Assembly: GCA_003670925.1 (NCBI GenBank)
Contig: QWQG01000082.1
Span: 1-47,707 of the forward strand
Direction of reading: 5' to 3'
DNA from: Planctomycetota bacterium
GTDB taxonomy: Bacteria; Planctomycetota; Planctomycetia; Planctomycetales; Planctomycetaceae
Length of the DNA: 47,707 bases
Of the stretch, positions 27,308-36,579 are shown one piece after another. A model generated the notes under the pieces. It was not told where the DNA came from. It saw only the letters and a program-made list of their open reading frames with translations, and did not search any database. Every line of letters starts with the position of its first letter. Within the stretch, counting starts at the first letter, position 1. The translations under genes and the position numbers were made by a program.

Positions 27308-28237
27308 ATGATTGAAACTCGAAACCTCACTAAAAACTACGGTAATCTGATCGCAGCTAACGACATTACGCTCAAACTGGAAGAGGGTGATGTGTTCGGT
27401 TTTATCGGGCCGAACGGTTCCGGAAAAACCACGACCATGCGGATGATTGCAACGCTTCTGAATCCCGACCACGGTGAAGCATACGTGTGTGGAAAATCGA
27501 TCTATACGGATCAAGAAGAAATTCGTCGTCTTGTCGGGTTCATGCCCGACTTTTTCGGTGTTTACGACGACATGACCGTGGTTGAATATCTCGAATTCTT
27601 TGCCGCCGCCTATCGCATTAAAGGGCCGGCCCGCCGCAAGGTATGTGAAGAGAAACTCGAACTGGTGGACATGTCGTTTAAACGTGACGCAATGGTGAAC
27701 GAGCTTTCACGTGGTCAGACACAACGCATCGGCCTCGCCCGCACGCTGCTCCATGATCCACAGGTGCTGCTCTTAGACGAACCTGCGAGCGGGCTTGATC
27801 CACGGGCACGGATTGAGATCCGAAATTTGCTCAAACGCCTTGGCGAAATGAAAAAGACAATCATCGTCAGCAGTCATATTTTACCCGAACTTGCGGATGT
27901 ATGTACGCGGGTAGGCATGATCGAAAAGGGGCACATGATCGTCGATGGCAACGTGGCGGAAGTCATGCGCAAGGCTCGACAAAGGATTCTGCTGAATATC
28001 CGAGTCAAAGAAGGCCACGAAGCTGCCGCAAAGTTGCTGGAACAGCTGGACTGCACAGAGCTGGTGACGATCAAGAAGGACAACATGCTTGAACTGACGC
28101 TGAAGCCCACGGTGGAGGACTACAGTGTGATCCCAACAGAACTTGTCAACGCTCAATTTTCGATCACGTTGTTTCGTGAAGAAGAAGTCAACCTTGAGAC
28201 CGCGTTTTTGCAACTGACCAAGGGTCTGGTTCAGTAA
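27308..28237 (+). CDS. ABC-2-type transporter ATPase
   Basis: A 309-residue ATPase of the CcmA/NatA-like ABC-2 group. Walker A GPNGSGKT (34-41), Walker B LLLDEP (154-159) and H-loop VSSHILPEL are intact; the signature is LSRGQ (133-137), a usual variant in this group. Residues ~225-309 are the extra C-terminal domain common in the group. It follows the large membrane protein by 9 bp, but no classical ABC-2 permease with six helices is encoded next to it. Substrate unknown; gliding-type or export functions are candidates. Confidence 0.9.
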   Translation: MIETRNLTKNYGNLIAANDITLKLEEGDVFGFIGPNGSGKTTTMRMIATLLNPDHGEAYVCGKSIYTDQEEIRRLVGFMPDFFGVYDDMTVVEYLEFFAAAYRIKGPARRKVCEEKLELVDMSFKRDAMVNELSRGQTQRIGLARTLLHDPQVLLLDEPASGLDPRARIEIRNLLKRLGEMKKTIIVSSHILPELADVCTRVGMIEKGHMIVDGNVAEVMRKARQRILLNIRVKEGHEAAAKLLEQLDCTELVTIKKDNMLELTLKPTVEDYSVIPTELVNAQFSITLFREEEVNLETAFLQLTKGLVQ

Positions 28238-28278
28238 TCCGACAGACCCAACTCGAAACGACTTGCGGCGGAAGAACT

Positions 28279-28785
28279 TTAAAACATTTCGTCGTAGTGC
28301 ATGAGATCCTCTTCGCTGATCAATTCGTACTGCCGTTCTTTTAAGACACGCAGTGCTTCGTGAGTCTCACTGACAAAAATGGCAACAGCACCGCGGCCCT
28401 TCTTGCGGTACATGAGCGGGTAAACGTACTGGACGTTGAGTTCGGCCGACATCAGGCATCCTAGGACTGCAGTATGCGGCTGGTCGGCATCGGGCAACAA
28501 GACTCCGATGACATCGGTTTCGAACATCGTAAAATTAGCAAACGTCAAAAGTTCATGCGCACGTTCGTAGTGATTGACAATGACACGCGCAACGGCGCAG
28601 TCGGCAGAATCCAGAATACTAAGTGCCATAATCTGGAGGTCGTCGCGTTCGATGACCCGGAGCAGCTCATGCAGCGAACCCACTCGATTTTCAAGGAATA
28701 CGATAAACTGCCGCAGACATGGCCAATCGCGACCCCGAGCGGTCACGGGGTGGATCAGGGAATCATCTCCAAATCCTGAACTCAT
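28279..28785 (-). CDS. Tandem ACT-domain protein
   Basis: A 168-residue protein with two ACT-like units. The first (~24-80) begins 'CLRQFIVFLENRVGSLHELL', the typical ACT start (.f.vfleNrpG.L..l...l), and the second (~92-150) has FETDVIGVLLPDADQPHTAV followed by LNVQYVYPLMY. ACT domains bind amino acids or other small ligands and regulate enzymes. There is no attached catalytic domain, so it is a free-standing regulator or sensor. GGAG precedes the ATG. It is the last gene of the lepB-lepB-lptB run, 54 bp after lptB. Confidence 0.82.
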   Translation of the reverse strand: MSSGFGDDSLIHPVTARGRDWPCLRQFIVFLENRVGSLHELLRVIERDDLQIMALSILDSADCAVARVIVNHYERAHELLTFANFTMFETDVIGVLLPDADQPHTAVLGCLMSAELNVQYVYPLMYRKKGRGAVAIFVSETHEALRVLKERQYELISEEDLMHYDEMF

Positions 28786-28839
28786 TGTGGGAAAACTCCG
28801 TTGGAACGTAGCACAAATTTTCCTTGTCCCGAAAGTGTA

Positions 28840-29604
28840 TCAGGCACTTTTGCGAAACGATGCGCGGCCGTCAATGATCGAACTGGCATCAAATCGTTTG
28901 CCAAAATATCTTGAAATGGCAAGTGGATCGCTGAGCACCTTTTCGGCACTTCCAGAGACGAGCACCTGTCCATCACAGATGATGTAACTGCGATCTGTAA
29001 TTGTCAAGGTTTCACGTTCACGATGGTCGGTGAGCAGAATCGAAATACCGCGATCCTTGAGGCCTTTAATGATGTCTTGGATGCTGTGAATCGTCACCGG
29101 ATCGATACCGGTAAACGGTTCGTCCAGCAAAATGATCTGAGGGTCGCTGGCGAGAGCACGAGCAATTTCTAAGCGGCGGCGTTCGCCTCCGGACAATGAT
29201 CCCGAACGCTGCGCCCGCTTTTCCCACAGACCAAATTCTGTCAAAAGCTGCTCAATCCTAGCATTGCACTGTTTGCGGTTGAGTTGCCGATATTCCAAAA
29301 TGGCCAAGATGTTTTCGGCAACAGAAAGCTTGGCAAAAATGCTCGTGTCCTGCGGCAGATAGCCTAGGCCATTCTGAGCCCTGCGATACATCGGCCACCG
29401 CGTGACATCCTCGCCGCGAAGCATCACCCGCCCTTCCGTAGGGGCTATCAGGCCACAGGCCATCCGGAAACTTGTACTCTTGCCAGCACCGTTAGGTCCC
29501 AGCAATCCCACAATTTCGCCTTCGTTGACGTAAAAGCTCACGCCATCAACCGCCCGCTTGCCGGGATAATCTTTTACAAGTCCATCACATGACAGCAATG
29601 CCAT
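28840..29604 (-). CDS. lptB: LptB-type lipopolysaccharide export ATPase
   Basis: A 254-residue ABC ATPase of the LptB branch. Walker A GPNGAGKS (36-43), Q-loop LPQDTSIF, signature LSGGE (137-141) followed by RRRLEIARAL, Walker B ILLDEP with 'FTGIDP', and the typical 'LLTDHRERETLTITDRSYII' segment that marks LptB. It powers LPS transfer from the inner membrane with LptFG, which are not in this window. Planctomycetes have an LPS-bearing outer membrane. The ATG at 29604 has AAGGA 8 nt upstream. Confidence 0.93.
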   Translation of the reverse strand: MALLSCDGLVKDYPGKRAVDGVSFYVNEGEIVGLLGPNGAGKSTSFRMACGLIAPTEGRVMLRGEDVTRWPMYRRAQNGLGYLPQDTSIFAKLSVAENILAILEYRQLNRKQCNARIEQLLTEFGLWEKRAQRSGSLSGGERRRLEIARALASDPQIILLDEPFTGIDPVTIHSIQDIIKGLKDRGISILLTDHRERETLTITDRSYIICDGQVLVSGSAEKVLSDPLAISRYFGKRFDASSIIDGRASFRKSA

Positions 29605-29655
29605 CGGAGAATCCTTCTCGCACGTCTGCAAACGAATACCGCTTCGCCCCGCATG

Positions 29656-31572
29656 CTACCGAATTTTCTTCATCCTGAATATATTGGGATAAAAGGGTGC
29701 TTGGTAAAGTGAGTAGTCTGCATCGGACTGCAGATCGCTATTCTTTTGACCAGAGTGACGTCGGTAATTCGATTCAGAAACGGAATGCCCTTTTACGGAA
29801 AATCCTTTCCCGTCATTCAGAAATGGCACGCCATGCGGCCAGAAAATGAACATAGCCTTTCCAATGAGATCAATCTCACGAACGGCATAGCGATGACTGC
29901 GGATCCCTCGCATGGGGCGACTCCAGTAATCGAACAGGCGACTATCCTTGCTCGCCGGTGAGTTATCGCCGCACATCAGGTATTCACCGGCGGCGAGTTG
30001 CAAGTCGAACAAGCCTTTGTAGCGAGATCGCTGCGCCTTTACGAGGTCGGCGTAGAGTAGTCCATAGCTCACCGGGTTTTTCAGGGTAGCGGCGAGTTTG
30101 GTAAATTCTTGGCTATCCACTTCACAGGCACGGGCTGTACTCATTGACGGATCTGCGCTCCGCCCCATGTCCTCCCAGTACTCGAGTACGTCGGCACGAT
30201 AATAGATATCTCGCCGAATTCGCAACGTGGATGCCGTGACATCGGTGCCTTGAGCAGCAATGCCAGCGGGAGCAAGATCCTGATCGCCTGGCAAATTGAA
30301 ACCCTCCGTAACGAAGGTGGCTTCTTTATCAAAAGTCACGACCGCACCATTGATCCACAGAAGCGCTCGATCATCCACATTGGCAAACGAGAAAACATAC
30401 TTTCCATCACCCGATGTACTGGATTCTGCCGTCGCAACAATGTCGCCTTCAGAATACGTACCGTTAGGCTCGCGATCGCGACGCACAATTTCCACTTTGC
30501 CGGACGCCGGGTGAAAGCGGGCCTGCACCGCACGCACACCTTCAACCAGTTCGAGCACGATGACCGCCTCGAGAGTTGAATTTTGAATGTCAAGCGTGGC
30601 ATCCAGCGTCAAGTCGTTGACCCAGTACAGATCGCCATCATCTAGCGGATCATTCCGCATGCCACGAAAATCGACAGAATTGAAGCCACAAAAATCGGTA
30701 ACGAGCATTGGTTCCAAGGCACGTGGCGATAATGGTGCATCCTTTGTGACATGATCCCATTGCGCGGGACCTGGCACCAAATGACGATAACGCAACCACT
30801 GCAGTTCATTGCCCGAATTTGTCACACGATGAGTTCTATCGGTCGGATTGGATTTCCAGCCGCCCTCGCGCATTGGCCAGCACCCCGTTGTCTTGTCAGA
30901 CGACGAATAAACCGAAGGTACCCAACGTTCTTCCGTGCCATTTGCCAGCAGTTGCTGCGGTGGGTGAGCATCGTCATATACGAGAAGTTGAGTGTCCTGT
31001 TGGGTCGCAAGGTCGGCTTTGCGGCGAATGGTTGCTTCCGATTCACTTTCCGGTTTGACGTAAACGTCTCCTTGGCGAAACTGAATTGTCTCAGACGGCA
31101 ATCCCACCAACCGCTTGATATAGTTGACGTACGGTTCTTCAGGATTCTTGAACACGACGACATCAAAGCGTTTGAATTCACGCACCTGCTTGTTGACGAC
31201 GATCCGATCCCCATTGAACACCGGATCATTTTCAACTTTGTTTGGAAAGCGGCAGTTGGGGCACGTCGAACCCAAGATGCGACCTGCAGGATTAATGACT
31301 CCTGAATCCTGAGAAACTTCCTGACTTGCCCCGATCGTGTACAGCATGTTGCATCCCGTACAGGTGACCTCTTTGTGCCGACCGTAAAGCGTCGGCGCCA
31401 TCGATCCCGTGGGGATCACAAACGCTTCAGCTTCGAAAGTCTTAAACACGAATGCTAGAATGAAGGCAATCGCCACCGCTTCGATCGTTTCACGCATGCC
31501 TTCCTGACGCTTGGGCTTGGCTTTGCCCACAACGACGAGTTCAGAAATTTTGGCGGCTCGACTGATATTCAT
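29656..31572 (-). CDS. lepB: Signal peptidase I with Cys pairs and long insert (downstream copy)
   Basis: A 638-residue signal peptidase I; ordinary ones have 180-330 residues. One membrane helix (~30-47) precedes the nucleophile Ser57 (IPTGSMAPTLYG), and Lys153 (YVNYIKRLVGLP) is the general base. Between them CTGC (71-74) and CPNC (104-107) look like a zinc ribbon. From ~165 to ~530 lies a large beta-rich insert with 'GKYVFSFANVDDRALLWING', resembling a concanavalin/LamG-type sandwich. The C-terminal box GDNSPASKDSR (~534-544) is conserved. All catalytic parts are present, so it should cleave Sec/Tat signal peptides. No strong Shine-Dalgarno is seen. It is 51 bp before lptB. Confidence 0.92.
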   Translation of the reverse strand: MNISRAAKISELVVVGKAKPKRQEGMRETIEAVAIAFILAFVFKTFEAEAFVIPTGSMAPTLYGRHKEVTCTGCNMLYTIGASQEVSQDSGVINPAGRILGSTCPNCRFPNKVENDPVFNGDRIVVNKQVREFKRFDVVVFKNPEEPYVNYIKRLVGLPSETIQFRQGDVYVKPESESEATIRRKADLATQQDTQLLVYDDAHPPQQLLANGTEERWVPSVYSSSDKTTGCWPMREGGWKSNPTDRTHRVTNSGNELQWLRYRHLVPGPAQWDHVTKDAPLSPRALEPMLVTDFCGFNSVDFRGMRNDPLDDGDLYWVNDLTLDATLDIQNSTLEAVIVLELVEGVRAVQARFHPASGKVEIVRRDREPNGTYSEGDIVATAESSTSGDGKYVFSFANVDDRALLWINGAVVTFDKEATFVTEGFNLPGDQDLAPAGIAAQGTDVTASTLRIRRDIYYRADVLEYWEDMGRSADPSMSTARACEVDSQEFTKLAATLKNPVSYGLLYADLVKAQRSRYKGLFDLQLAAGEYLMCGDNSPASKDSRLFDYWSRPMRGIRSHRYAVREIDLIGKAMFIFWPHGVPFLNDGKGFSVKGHSVSESNYRRHSGQKNSDLQSDADYSLYQAPFYPNIFRMKKIR

Positions 31573-31735
31573 AAGTCATTATTTTTGCGTAAAAGACCCC
31601 AGCCTTCCGGCGGGATTTTGAGTAAGTGACAGTTCACGTCCGAAAACTTTGTGACTCGAGCCCCCGCCAAAGCAGCAGGCCTGCTCCTCACTGTTCGGTT
31701 TGATCATGCGGCAACCCCAACACCGCGGTTCCCCG

Positions 31736-33511
31736 CTAACGAATGTAACGTATTCGCGACCACTCGGGTACTCGAATCATTCGCCGAGCCCCGCCAAACT
31801 CAAGAACCGCGGGTCGCGACGGCAAATGCACGAGGAAGGGGCGTCCCACCAGTAATCGATGTGGCACACACGGATCGGACCAATTTCGGCTGTCAGAGGA
31901 AACTGGACTATTGTCTCCCTGCACAAAGTAACATCCTTCCGGCACTGTAAATTCGGATTCCACCGCATGCCGACGACGGCCCGGAGTGTAGAACACGTCG
32001 CGAAACATTTCGAGGTCGTTAATTCGCACGCTGCCGCCCTGCACGCCCAGTGCCCAGCGACGCTGCTGTTCCACTTTAATGGCAATCTGAACAGCTTTCT
32101 CGGCATCCAGCTTATTTCCCGGCCGGGCAGCCACGGGGGCTTCCAACGCATCCGTGGCAGAATCAATATCGTGTATTTCAAAAGCATCAAAACAGGGTTG
32201 TCCGTTAATCGCGACAATGATCTGCTGATCAAAATTCGATACTTCCAGGAGCAATTCACCACGATCGGCATCACGCTGCGACTGCAATGCCGCGTTCAGC
32301 ACAAAGCGTCCCGAGCGAACCACGGTGCGTTCATCAATATCAATCAGTTCCACCTGCGTCGTCTGTGGATTGATCACAACGCCAAAGATTTGATTGCCCA
32401 CAGGGACTTGGGCTTGAATGGTGTCCGGCTGCGACGTCCATGCAATTGTGCTGCGCAGCATCAGATCGCTGACAAGATATTCCGGAGATTCAACCATCGC
32501 GTTGTAGCCATAGCGATCGGTGACCGGCGACAAATGCGACAACGCTGCCAGTCGATTAATTGACGACTTAAAGGACGCACTTGTCGCCTGCCGCAGTAAG
32601 TCTCGCTGCAGATCATCGGGCATGACACCTTCGCAGCGCAGCACTTGGCGTTCAACATCGAAATCCAAGCGACTGCTCCAAGTGATGGGCATCACATCAT
32701 AGCGTTCCTTCAACGCGGCCCAGTCAGTCAGGGACTCTTCGTCCGTCAGCGGCGTTTCGGCCAAATGATGACCGCCGAACCAACGCCAATTGCGAAAGCG
32801 GAGCCATTGTGTTTGCGCGTTTTGCGCCTGCGTCGGGTCTTTAAGAGCCGCTGCGGTCACCAAGAGGCCGCCGTCAGCTGACCATCCTTCACCAAGTTCC
32901 CACGGAAGCAACCAGTCTTCGTCATCCGCCAAATAGTGGACGTTACAAACGGGAATCCGCATCGCCAACTGTTGATGAAAATCTTTCCGTGCAAGCTCTC
33001 CGTTTATGAAAACATCGCCGTTGACAAGCTGAATTCGTTCACCAGGCAGCCCGGTAACCCGCTTGACATAAGCTTCGCCGGGTGATGCTGGATTTCGAAA
33101 AACAATGACTTCCCAACGTCGAGGTTGCCGAAAATCGTACACATGTTTCTGCACGAGTAATTGATCACCATGACTGTTCGGCACACCCGAAACATCGATA
33201 TTGATCTGACCGCAGTTCGGACATGTCGCATAGCGACGCGAACCTTCTGGTTCCGTCACAACCGGGGAACTGGCATCCACGGAATCATCAAAAGCGACGC
33301 CGAATGCAAAGTCATAATGACACGACGGACACGCGATTCGCCTGTGAAATCCTAGCAATCCCGGTGCCATTGAACCCGTCGAAATGAGATATCCTTCCAG
33401 AATGAAGGTTCGCAACAGGATCACAACAATCACAAAACCAATTGCCAAATCGATTGCACTTCGCAACCAACGCAGGTCAAATGAGTCGTCGTTTAGATAG
33501 CTGCGTGGCAT
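31736..33511 (-). CDS. lepB: Signal peptidase I with Cys pairs and long insert (upstream copy)
   Basis: A 591-residue paralogue of the next gene with the same plan: helix ~20-37, Ser47 (ISTGSMAPGLLG), CPSC (61-64) and CPNC (97-100), Lys150 (GEAYVKRVTGLPGERI), a beta-rich insert (~165-525) with 'GELLLEVSNFDQQIIVAING', then GDNSPVSSDSR (~530-540). Overall identity to its neighbour is low outside the catalytic boxes, so the duplication is old. A weak stem (GCC-TTCC-GGC near 31602) lies in the 163-bp gap between the two genes. The pair may divide substrates or act together. Confidence 0.92.
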   Translation of the reverse strand: MPRSYLNDDSFDLRWLRSAIDLAIGFVIVVILLRTFILEGYLISTGSMAPGLLGFHRRIACPSCHYDFAFGVAFDDSVDASSPVVTEPEGSRRYATCPNCGQINIDVSGVPNSHGDQLLVQKHVYDFRQPRRWEVIVFRNPASPGEAYVKRVTGLPGERIQLVNGDVFINGELARKDFHQQLAMRIPVCNVHYLADDEDWLLPWELGEGWSADGGLLVTAAALKDPTQAQNAQTQWLRFRNWRWFGGHHLAETPLTDEESLTDWAALKERYDVMPITWSSRLDFDVERQVLRCEGVMPDDLQRDLLRQATSASFKSSINRLAALSHLSPVTDRYGYNAMVESPEYLVSDLMLRSTIAWTSQPDTIQAQVPVGNQIFGVVINPQTTQVELIDIDERTVVRSGRFVLNAALQSQRDADRGELLLEVSNFDQQIIVAINGQPCFDAFEIHDIDSATDALEAPVAARPGNKLDAEKAVQIAIKVEQQRRWALGVQGGSVRINDLEMFRDVFYTPGRRRHAVESEFTVPEGCYFVQGDNSPVSSDSRNWSDPCVPHRLLVGRPFLVHLPSRPAVLEFGGARRMIRVPEWSRIRYIR

Positions 33512-33759
33512 AAAGCATGGGTCAGTCGACGAGCGACTGTGATTTTGAAAGACATGTTGGCCGCGTCAGTTCACGGCATCATTAATTTAGGCAGAATAAC
33601 GAATCGCCACCTTCGCGGAAATTCGCATTCTTGCAAGTTGCGCTTTCGGGAGTTCAGGGGTTACAGCTATCAACATTCATGAATACCCAAACTCGTCACC
33701 CACACCCCACATCCATGGCTCATTATTGCTCGTTCCTTTCCTAGGCTGAGATTTTCCAA

Positions 33760-34641
33760 ATGCAGACACTACGCACGAAAAATTCGAGATTCTATTTATG
33801 GATCGTCATGGCACTTGCGATGGCTCATTCGTTGCATGGCCCGGCGGACGCGACGGCACAAGATGCTGGGGCAAGCCCAACCCGAAACGACTTACTCAAA
33901 GACTTTGTCGACAACTGCGTTCTGATTGAACCGGGGACGGAGAAGTTTCCTCAGCAGTTTCAACTGGGACGGCATTTTGAAAGTCCGTTCGCGCTTCCCG
34001 AACGCACGGTCGCCATGACGCAGTCGTTTCGGATCAGCAAATTTGAGATGACTCAGGAACTGTACGCTGCGATTAACGGCGCAAACCCGAGTCGCTGGAA
34101 AGGTCCACGCAACTCGGTCGAATGCATGTCATTCTTAGATGCCGAAATGTTCTGCCAGAAATTTACAGCACAGTTGCACGCTGCCAAACTGATTGCTCCG
34201 AACGACGTTGTTCGCCTACCGACGGAAGCAGAGTGGGAATACTGCTGCCGCGCGGGCACAGATACGCTCTACAGTTTTGGAGACACGACGCGCACGCAAG
34301 CGGACGCAGCTACGGCTTCTTCGATCCTCAATGAATACGCGTGGCACACCGGTAACGCTGCTGGAAACGATCCGGCCGTCGGAGTCCTGAAACCGAATCC
34401 GTGGGGCCTGTTCGACATGCATGGATACTTGTGGGAATATGTCTCGGACACGTACGATGCCTCCCCGGCGAGCACCCCGCGTAAAGCAACGGCAGGCGCA
34501 AGCACACGCATCATCCGCAGCGGTTCATGGCGCGACCATGCCTCACACCTCACGTCTGGCGCCCGCCTTCCCATTCCCGATCATGTCTCGAGCGACGCCA
34601 TCGGTTTTCGCTGCGTAATCGCTGAGAAGCCACAACCGTAA
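33760..34641 (+). CDS. Secreted SUMF1/FGE-domain protein
   Basis: A 293-residue protein with a signal peptide (FYLWIVMALAMAHSLHGPADATA-Q region) and a formylglycine-generating-enzyme-like domain. Family motifs are 'FRISKFEMTQELYAAINGANPSRW' (cut: FRISKFEMTQELY, AINGANPSRW), VRLPTEAEWEYCCRAGT, 'NPWGLFDMHGYLWEYVSDTY', IIRSGSWRD and GFRCV. True FGE oxidises a sulfatase Cys to formylglycine using a Cys pair; I do not see that pair in the expected place, so this may be a non-catalytic SUMF1-fold protein, common in planctomycetes. No sulfatase gene is in the window. It is divergent from the upstream signal peptidase gene. Confidence 0.85.
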   Translation: MQTLRTKNSRFYLWIVMALAMAHSLHGPADATAQDAGASPTRNDLLKDFVDNCVLIEPGTEKFPQQFQLGRHFESPFALPERTVAMTQSFRISKFEMTQELYAAINGANPSRWKGPRNSVECMSFLDAEMFCQKFTAQLHAAKLIAPNDVVRLPTEAEWEYCCRAGTDTLYSFGDTTRTQADAATASSILNEYAWHTGNAAGNDPAVGVLKPNPWGLFDMHGYLWEYVSDTYDASPASTPRKATAGASTRIIRSGSWRDHASHLTSGARLPIPDHVSSDAIGFRCVIAEKPQP

Positions 34642-34870
34642 GACAGACAGCAACCTCTCTTGAGTATGGTCAGGGACCAATCGTACTGCTGAACGAGATC
34701 GCACGCCCTGATTTCAAGACCCGTGAATGCGGGCGAGTTGTGTTGATTGCCTCATGGCGACTACCATACCTGCGTTTGCTGAAACGCTATTCAACAGAGG
34801 CACTGGCGGGCAGATTGTCCGCGAGTTGCGGTCATCGTTGAACTTTATTTACTTTTCTTTCGGTTAAATC

Positions 34871-35299
34871 ATGGCCTCGTTTTTCAAAGCTACCCGCCGC
34901 GTCGAATTCTGTGAGACGGACATGGCAGGGATCGTGCATTTTTCAAATTTCTACAAGTGGATGGAGCAGTGCGAACACGAGTTCTTTCGTTCGTTGGGGC
35001 TGTCGATCGTGGAACATCAGGCGGATGGTTCAACCGTCGGTTGGCCGCGAGTTTCGTCTCAGTGCCGTTTTGAATCGCCGGCGCACTATGAAGATGTTCT
35101 TGAGATGCTGCTCACAGTACAACGAATTGGGGTGAAATCCCTGTCGTTCGATATTGCATTTACAAACAATGGCCGCAGTGTGGCTCGAGGAACCATGAAG
35201 ACCGTTTGCTGCATTCTGCGCCCCGGACAACCGCTAGAGTCATTGGAGATTCCGGATGCGTATCGATCAAAGATGGAAGAATATCAGGAGCCTGATTAA
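34871..35299 (+). CDS. Hotdog-fold acyl-CoA thioesterase (YbgC/4HBT type)
   Basis: A 142-residue protein of normal length for the family. The catalytic Asp17 is in 'VEFCETDMAGIVHFSNFYKW', the classic 4-hydroxybenzoyl-CoA thioesterase motif with the long hotdog helix following. The central strands include 'VTFD..' type KSLSFDIAFTNNG and ARGTMKTVCCI. It hydrolyses acyl-CoA or acyl-ACP thioesters; the substrate is not predictable. No tol-pal genes, the usual ybgC neighbours, are adjacent. The 229-bp region before it (34642-34870) holds nothing recognisable. Confidence 0.9.
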   Translation: MASFFKATRRVEFCETDMAGIVHFSNFYKWMEQCEHEFFRSLGLSIVEHQADGSTVGWPRVSSQCRFESPAHYEDVLEMLLTVQRIGVKSLSFDIAFTNNGRSVARGTMKTVCCILRPGQPLESLEIPDAYRSKMEEYQEPD

Positions 35300-35439
35300 C
35301 GATTGAAGACGGAAAATAGATACAGACACAGTCGTTGATGTTTCTGCCGCACATTTTTTCCGAATCCAAATGGCAGCATCTTGATGGCTTGCCTTTGGCA
35401 ACGGGTCGCACGATTTACAATTAGAGAACAGTTACCAAG

Positions 35440-36144
35440 ATGCCACTTGTACTCCACATGGATAATGTGAGTCGCTCCTTTGAAACGCCGCAGGGCACGT
35501 TGATGATTTTGCAAGACGTCAGCCTCCGGGTCATGTCAGGCACGGCAATCGCGATTCGCGGGCCATCCGGTTGCGGCAAGAGCACGCTGCTGTACTTAGC
35601 CGGCACATTGGATCAGCCTACGTCCGGCTTGATTGAGATCCTAGGCGAAAATCCTTGGCGTTTGGGTTCCGGACGGTTGGCCTCTTTTCGAAATCAACAT
35701 ATCGGTTTTATTTTTCAGGATCATCAGCTCTTGCCGCAGTGCAGCGTGCTCGAAAATGTATTATTGCCGTCACTAGCTGGCTTTGGCGCTGAGGGAGATG
35801 TACGGCAGCGGGCAAATTCACTCTTGGAACGAGTCGGCTTAAAGGATCGACTGCATCATCGCCCCGGCCGCTTGTCAGGCGGGGAGCGGCAGCGGGTTGC
35901 CGTGTGTCGCGCTTTGATTCATCAGCCGTCGCTGTTGCTGGCTGATGAACCGACGGGAAATCTCGATCCGGTCACCGCCGCAGAAATCGGAAATCTGCTC
36001 CTCGAAGTTGCGGCGGAAAACGACACAGCATTGTTGTGCGTCACACACAGCGATGTCCTCGCCGCTGGATTTCCACACACTATATCGCTCCATAACGGCA
36101 GCGCCACATTCAATGACAAAACTTTGGCGGGCCAGCAGCGTTGA
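35440..36144 (+). CDS. LolD/MacB-type ABC ATPase without adjacent permease
   Basis: A 234-residue ATPase of the LolD/MacB/FtsE branch. Walker A GPSGCGKST (41-49), signature LSGGE (145-149) followed by RQRVAVCRALIHQP, and Walker B LLLADEPTGNLD (165-176), the hallmark of the branch. H-loop is CVTHSDVLA. LolD acts with LolC/E to release lipoproteins from the inner membrane; MacB-type permeases share the fold. Here no permease gene is on either side, so the partner must be elsewhere. Confidence 0.9.
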   Translation: MPLVLHMDNVSRSFETPQGTLMILQDVSLRVMSGTAIAIRGPSGCGKSTLLYLAGTLDQPTSGLIEILGENPWRLGSGRLASFRNQHIGFIFQDHQLLPQCSVLENVLLPSLAGFGAEGDVRQRANSLLERVGLKDRLHHRPGRLSGGERQRVAVCRALIHQPSLLLADEPTGNLDPVTAAEIGNLLLEVAAENDTALLCVTHSDVLAAGFPHTISLHNGSATFNDKTLAGQQR

Positions 36145-36212
36145 CGTGAATGGTAATCGCGGAGCGACATCGGCGACGCGGCTCAAGCGTTTTGCGACCA
36201 TGTTTTCTAATT

Positions 36213-36482
36213 TCAATTTGATTCACGCAGCGCGGTGCCGATGCTGAAAAGGGTGATCCCTATCAAAAGCGAGATCGGCATCACTATCAAGCGAAAACCG
36301 TAAAACAGCTGGAACACGACGATCAGTGGCAGGACGCTTAACGTTGCCAACTGCAGAAACATACCAAGCAGATGTTTTACCTGTTTCACCGGTGAGCCCT
36401 TCGACGTGTGTGGCACGCCGTCAAACAAACGACTGTGATTGCCAGTATCACGCAGCAGCCAGCCTATCATCCTGACCAACAA
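36213..36482 (-). CDS. Small membrane protein of unknown function
   Basis: An 89-residue protein with two predicted helices (~39-61, 'LLGMFLQLATLSVLPLIVVF', and ~64-83, RLIVMPISLLIGITLFSIG), preceded by a polar segment. A TTG start at 36482 has GAGAGG 8 nt upstream; an ATG four codons later (MIGWLLRDTG) is the alternative. Convergent with the LolD-type gene (68 bp apart). I do not know a named family. Confidence 0.6.
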   Translation of the reverse strand: MLVRMIGWLLRDTGNHSRLFDGVPHTSKGSPVKQVKHLLGMFLQLATLSVLPLIVVFQLFYGFRLIVMPISLLIGITLFSIGTALRESN

Positions 36483-36579
36483 TTCGGCCTCTCAGCTGCA
36501 CTGAGTTCCGAGTCCTGAGTCCTTTTGGCAATTGCCAGACACCTGCCAGCACGACAGACAAAGTCGAGCTGACGCCGCA

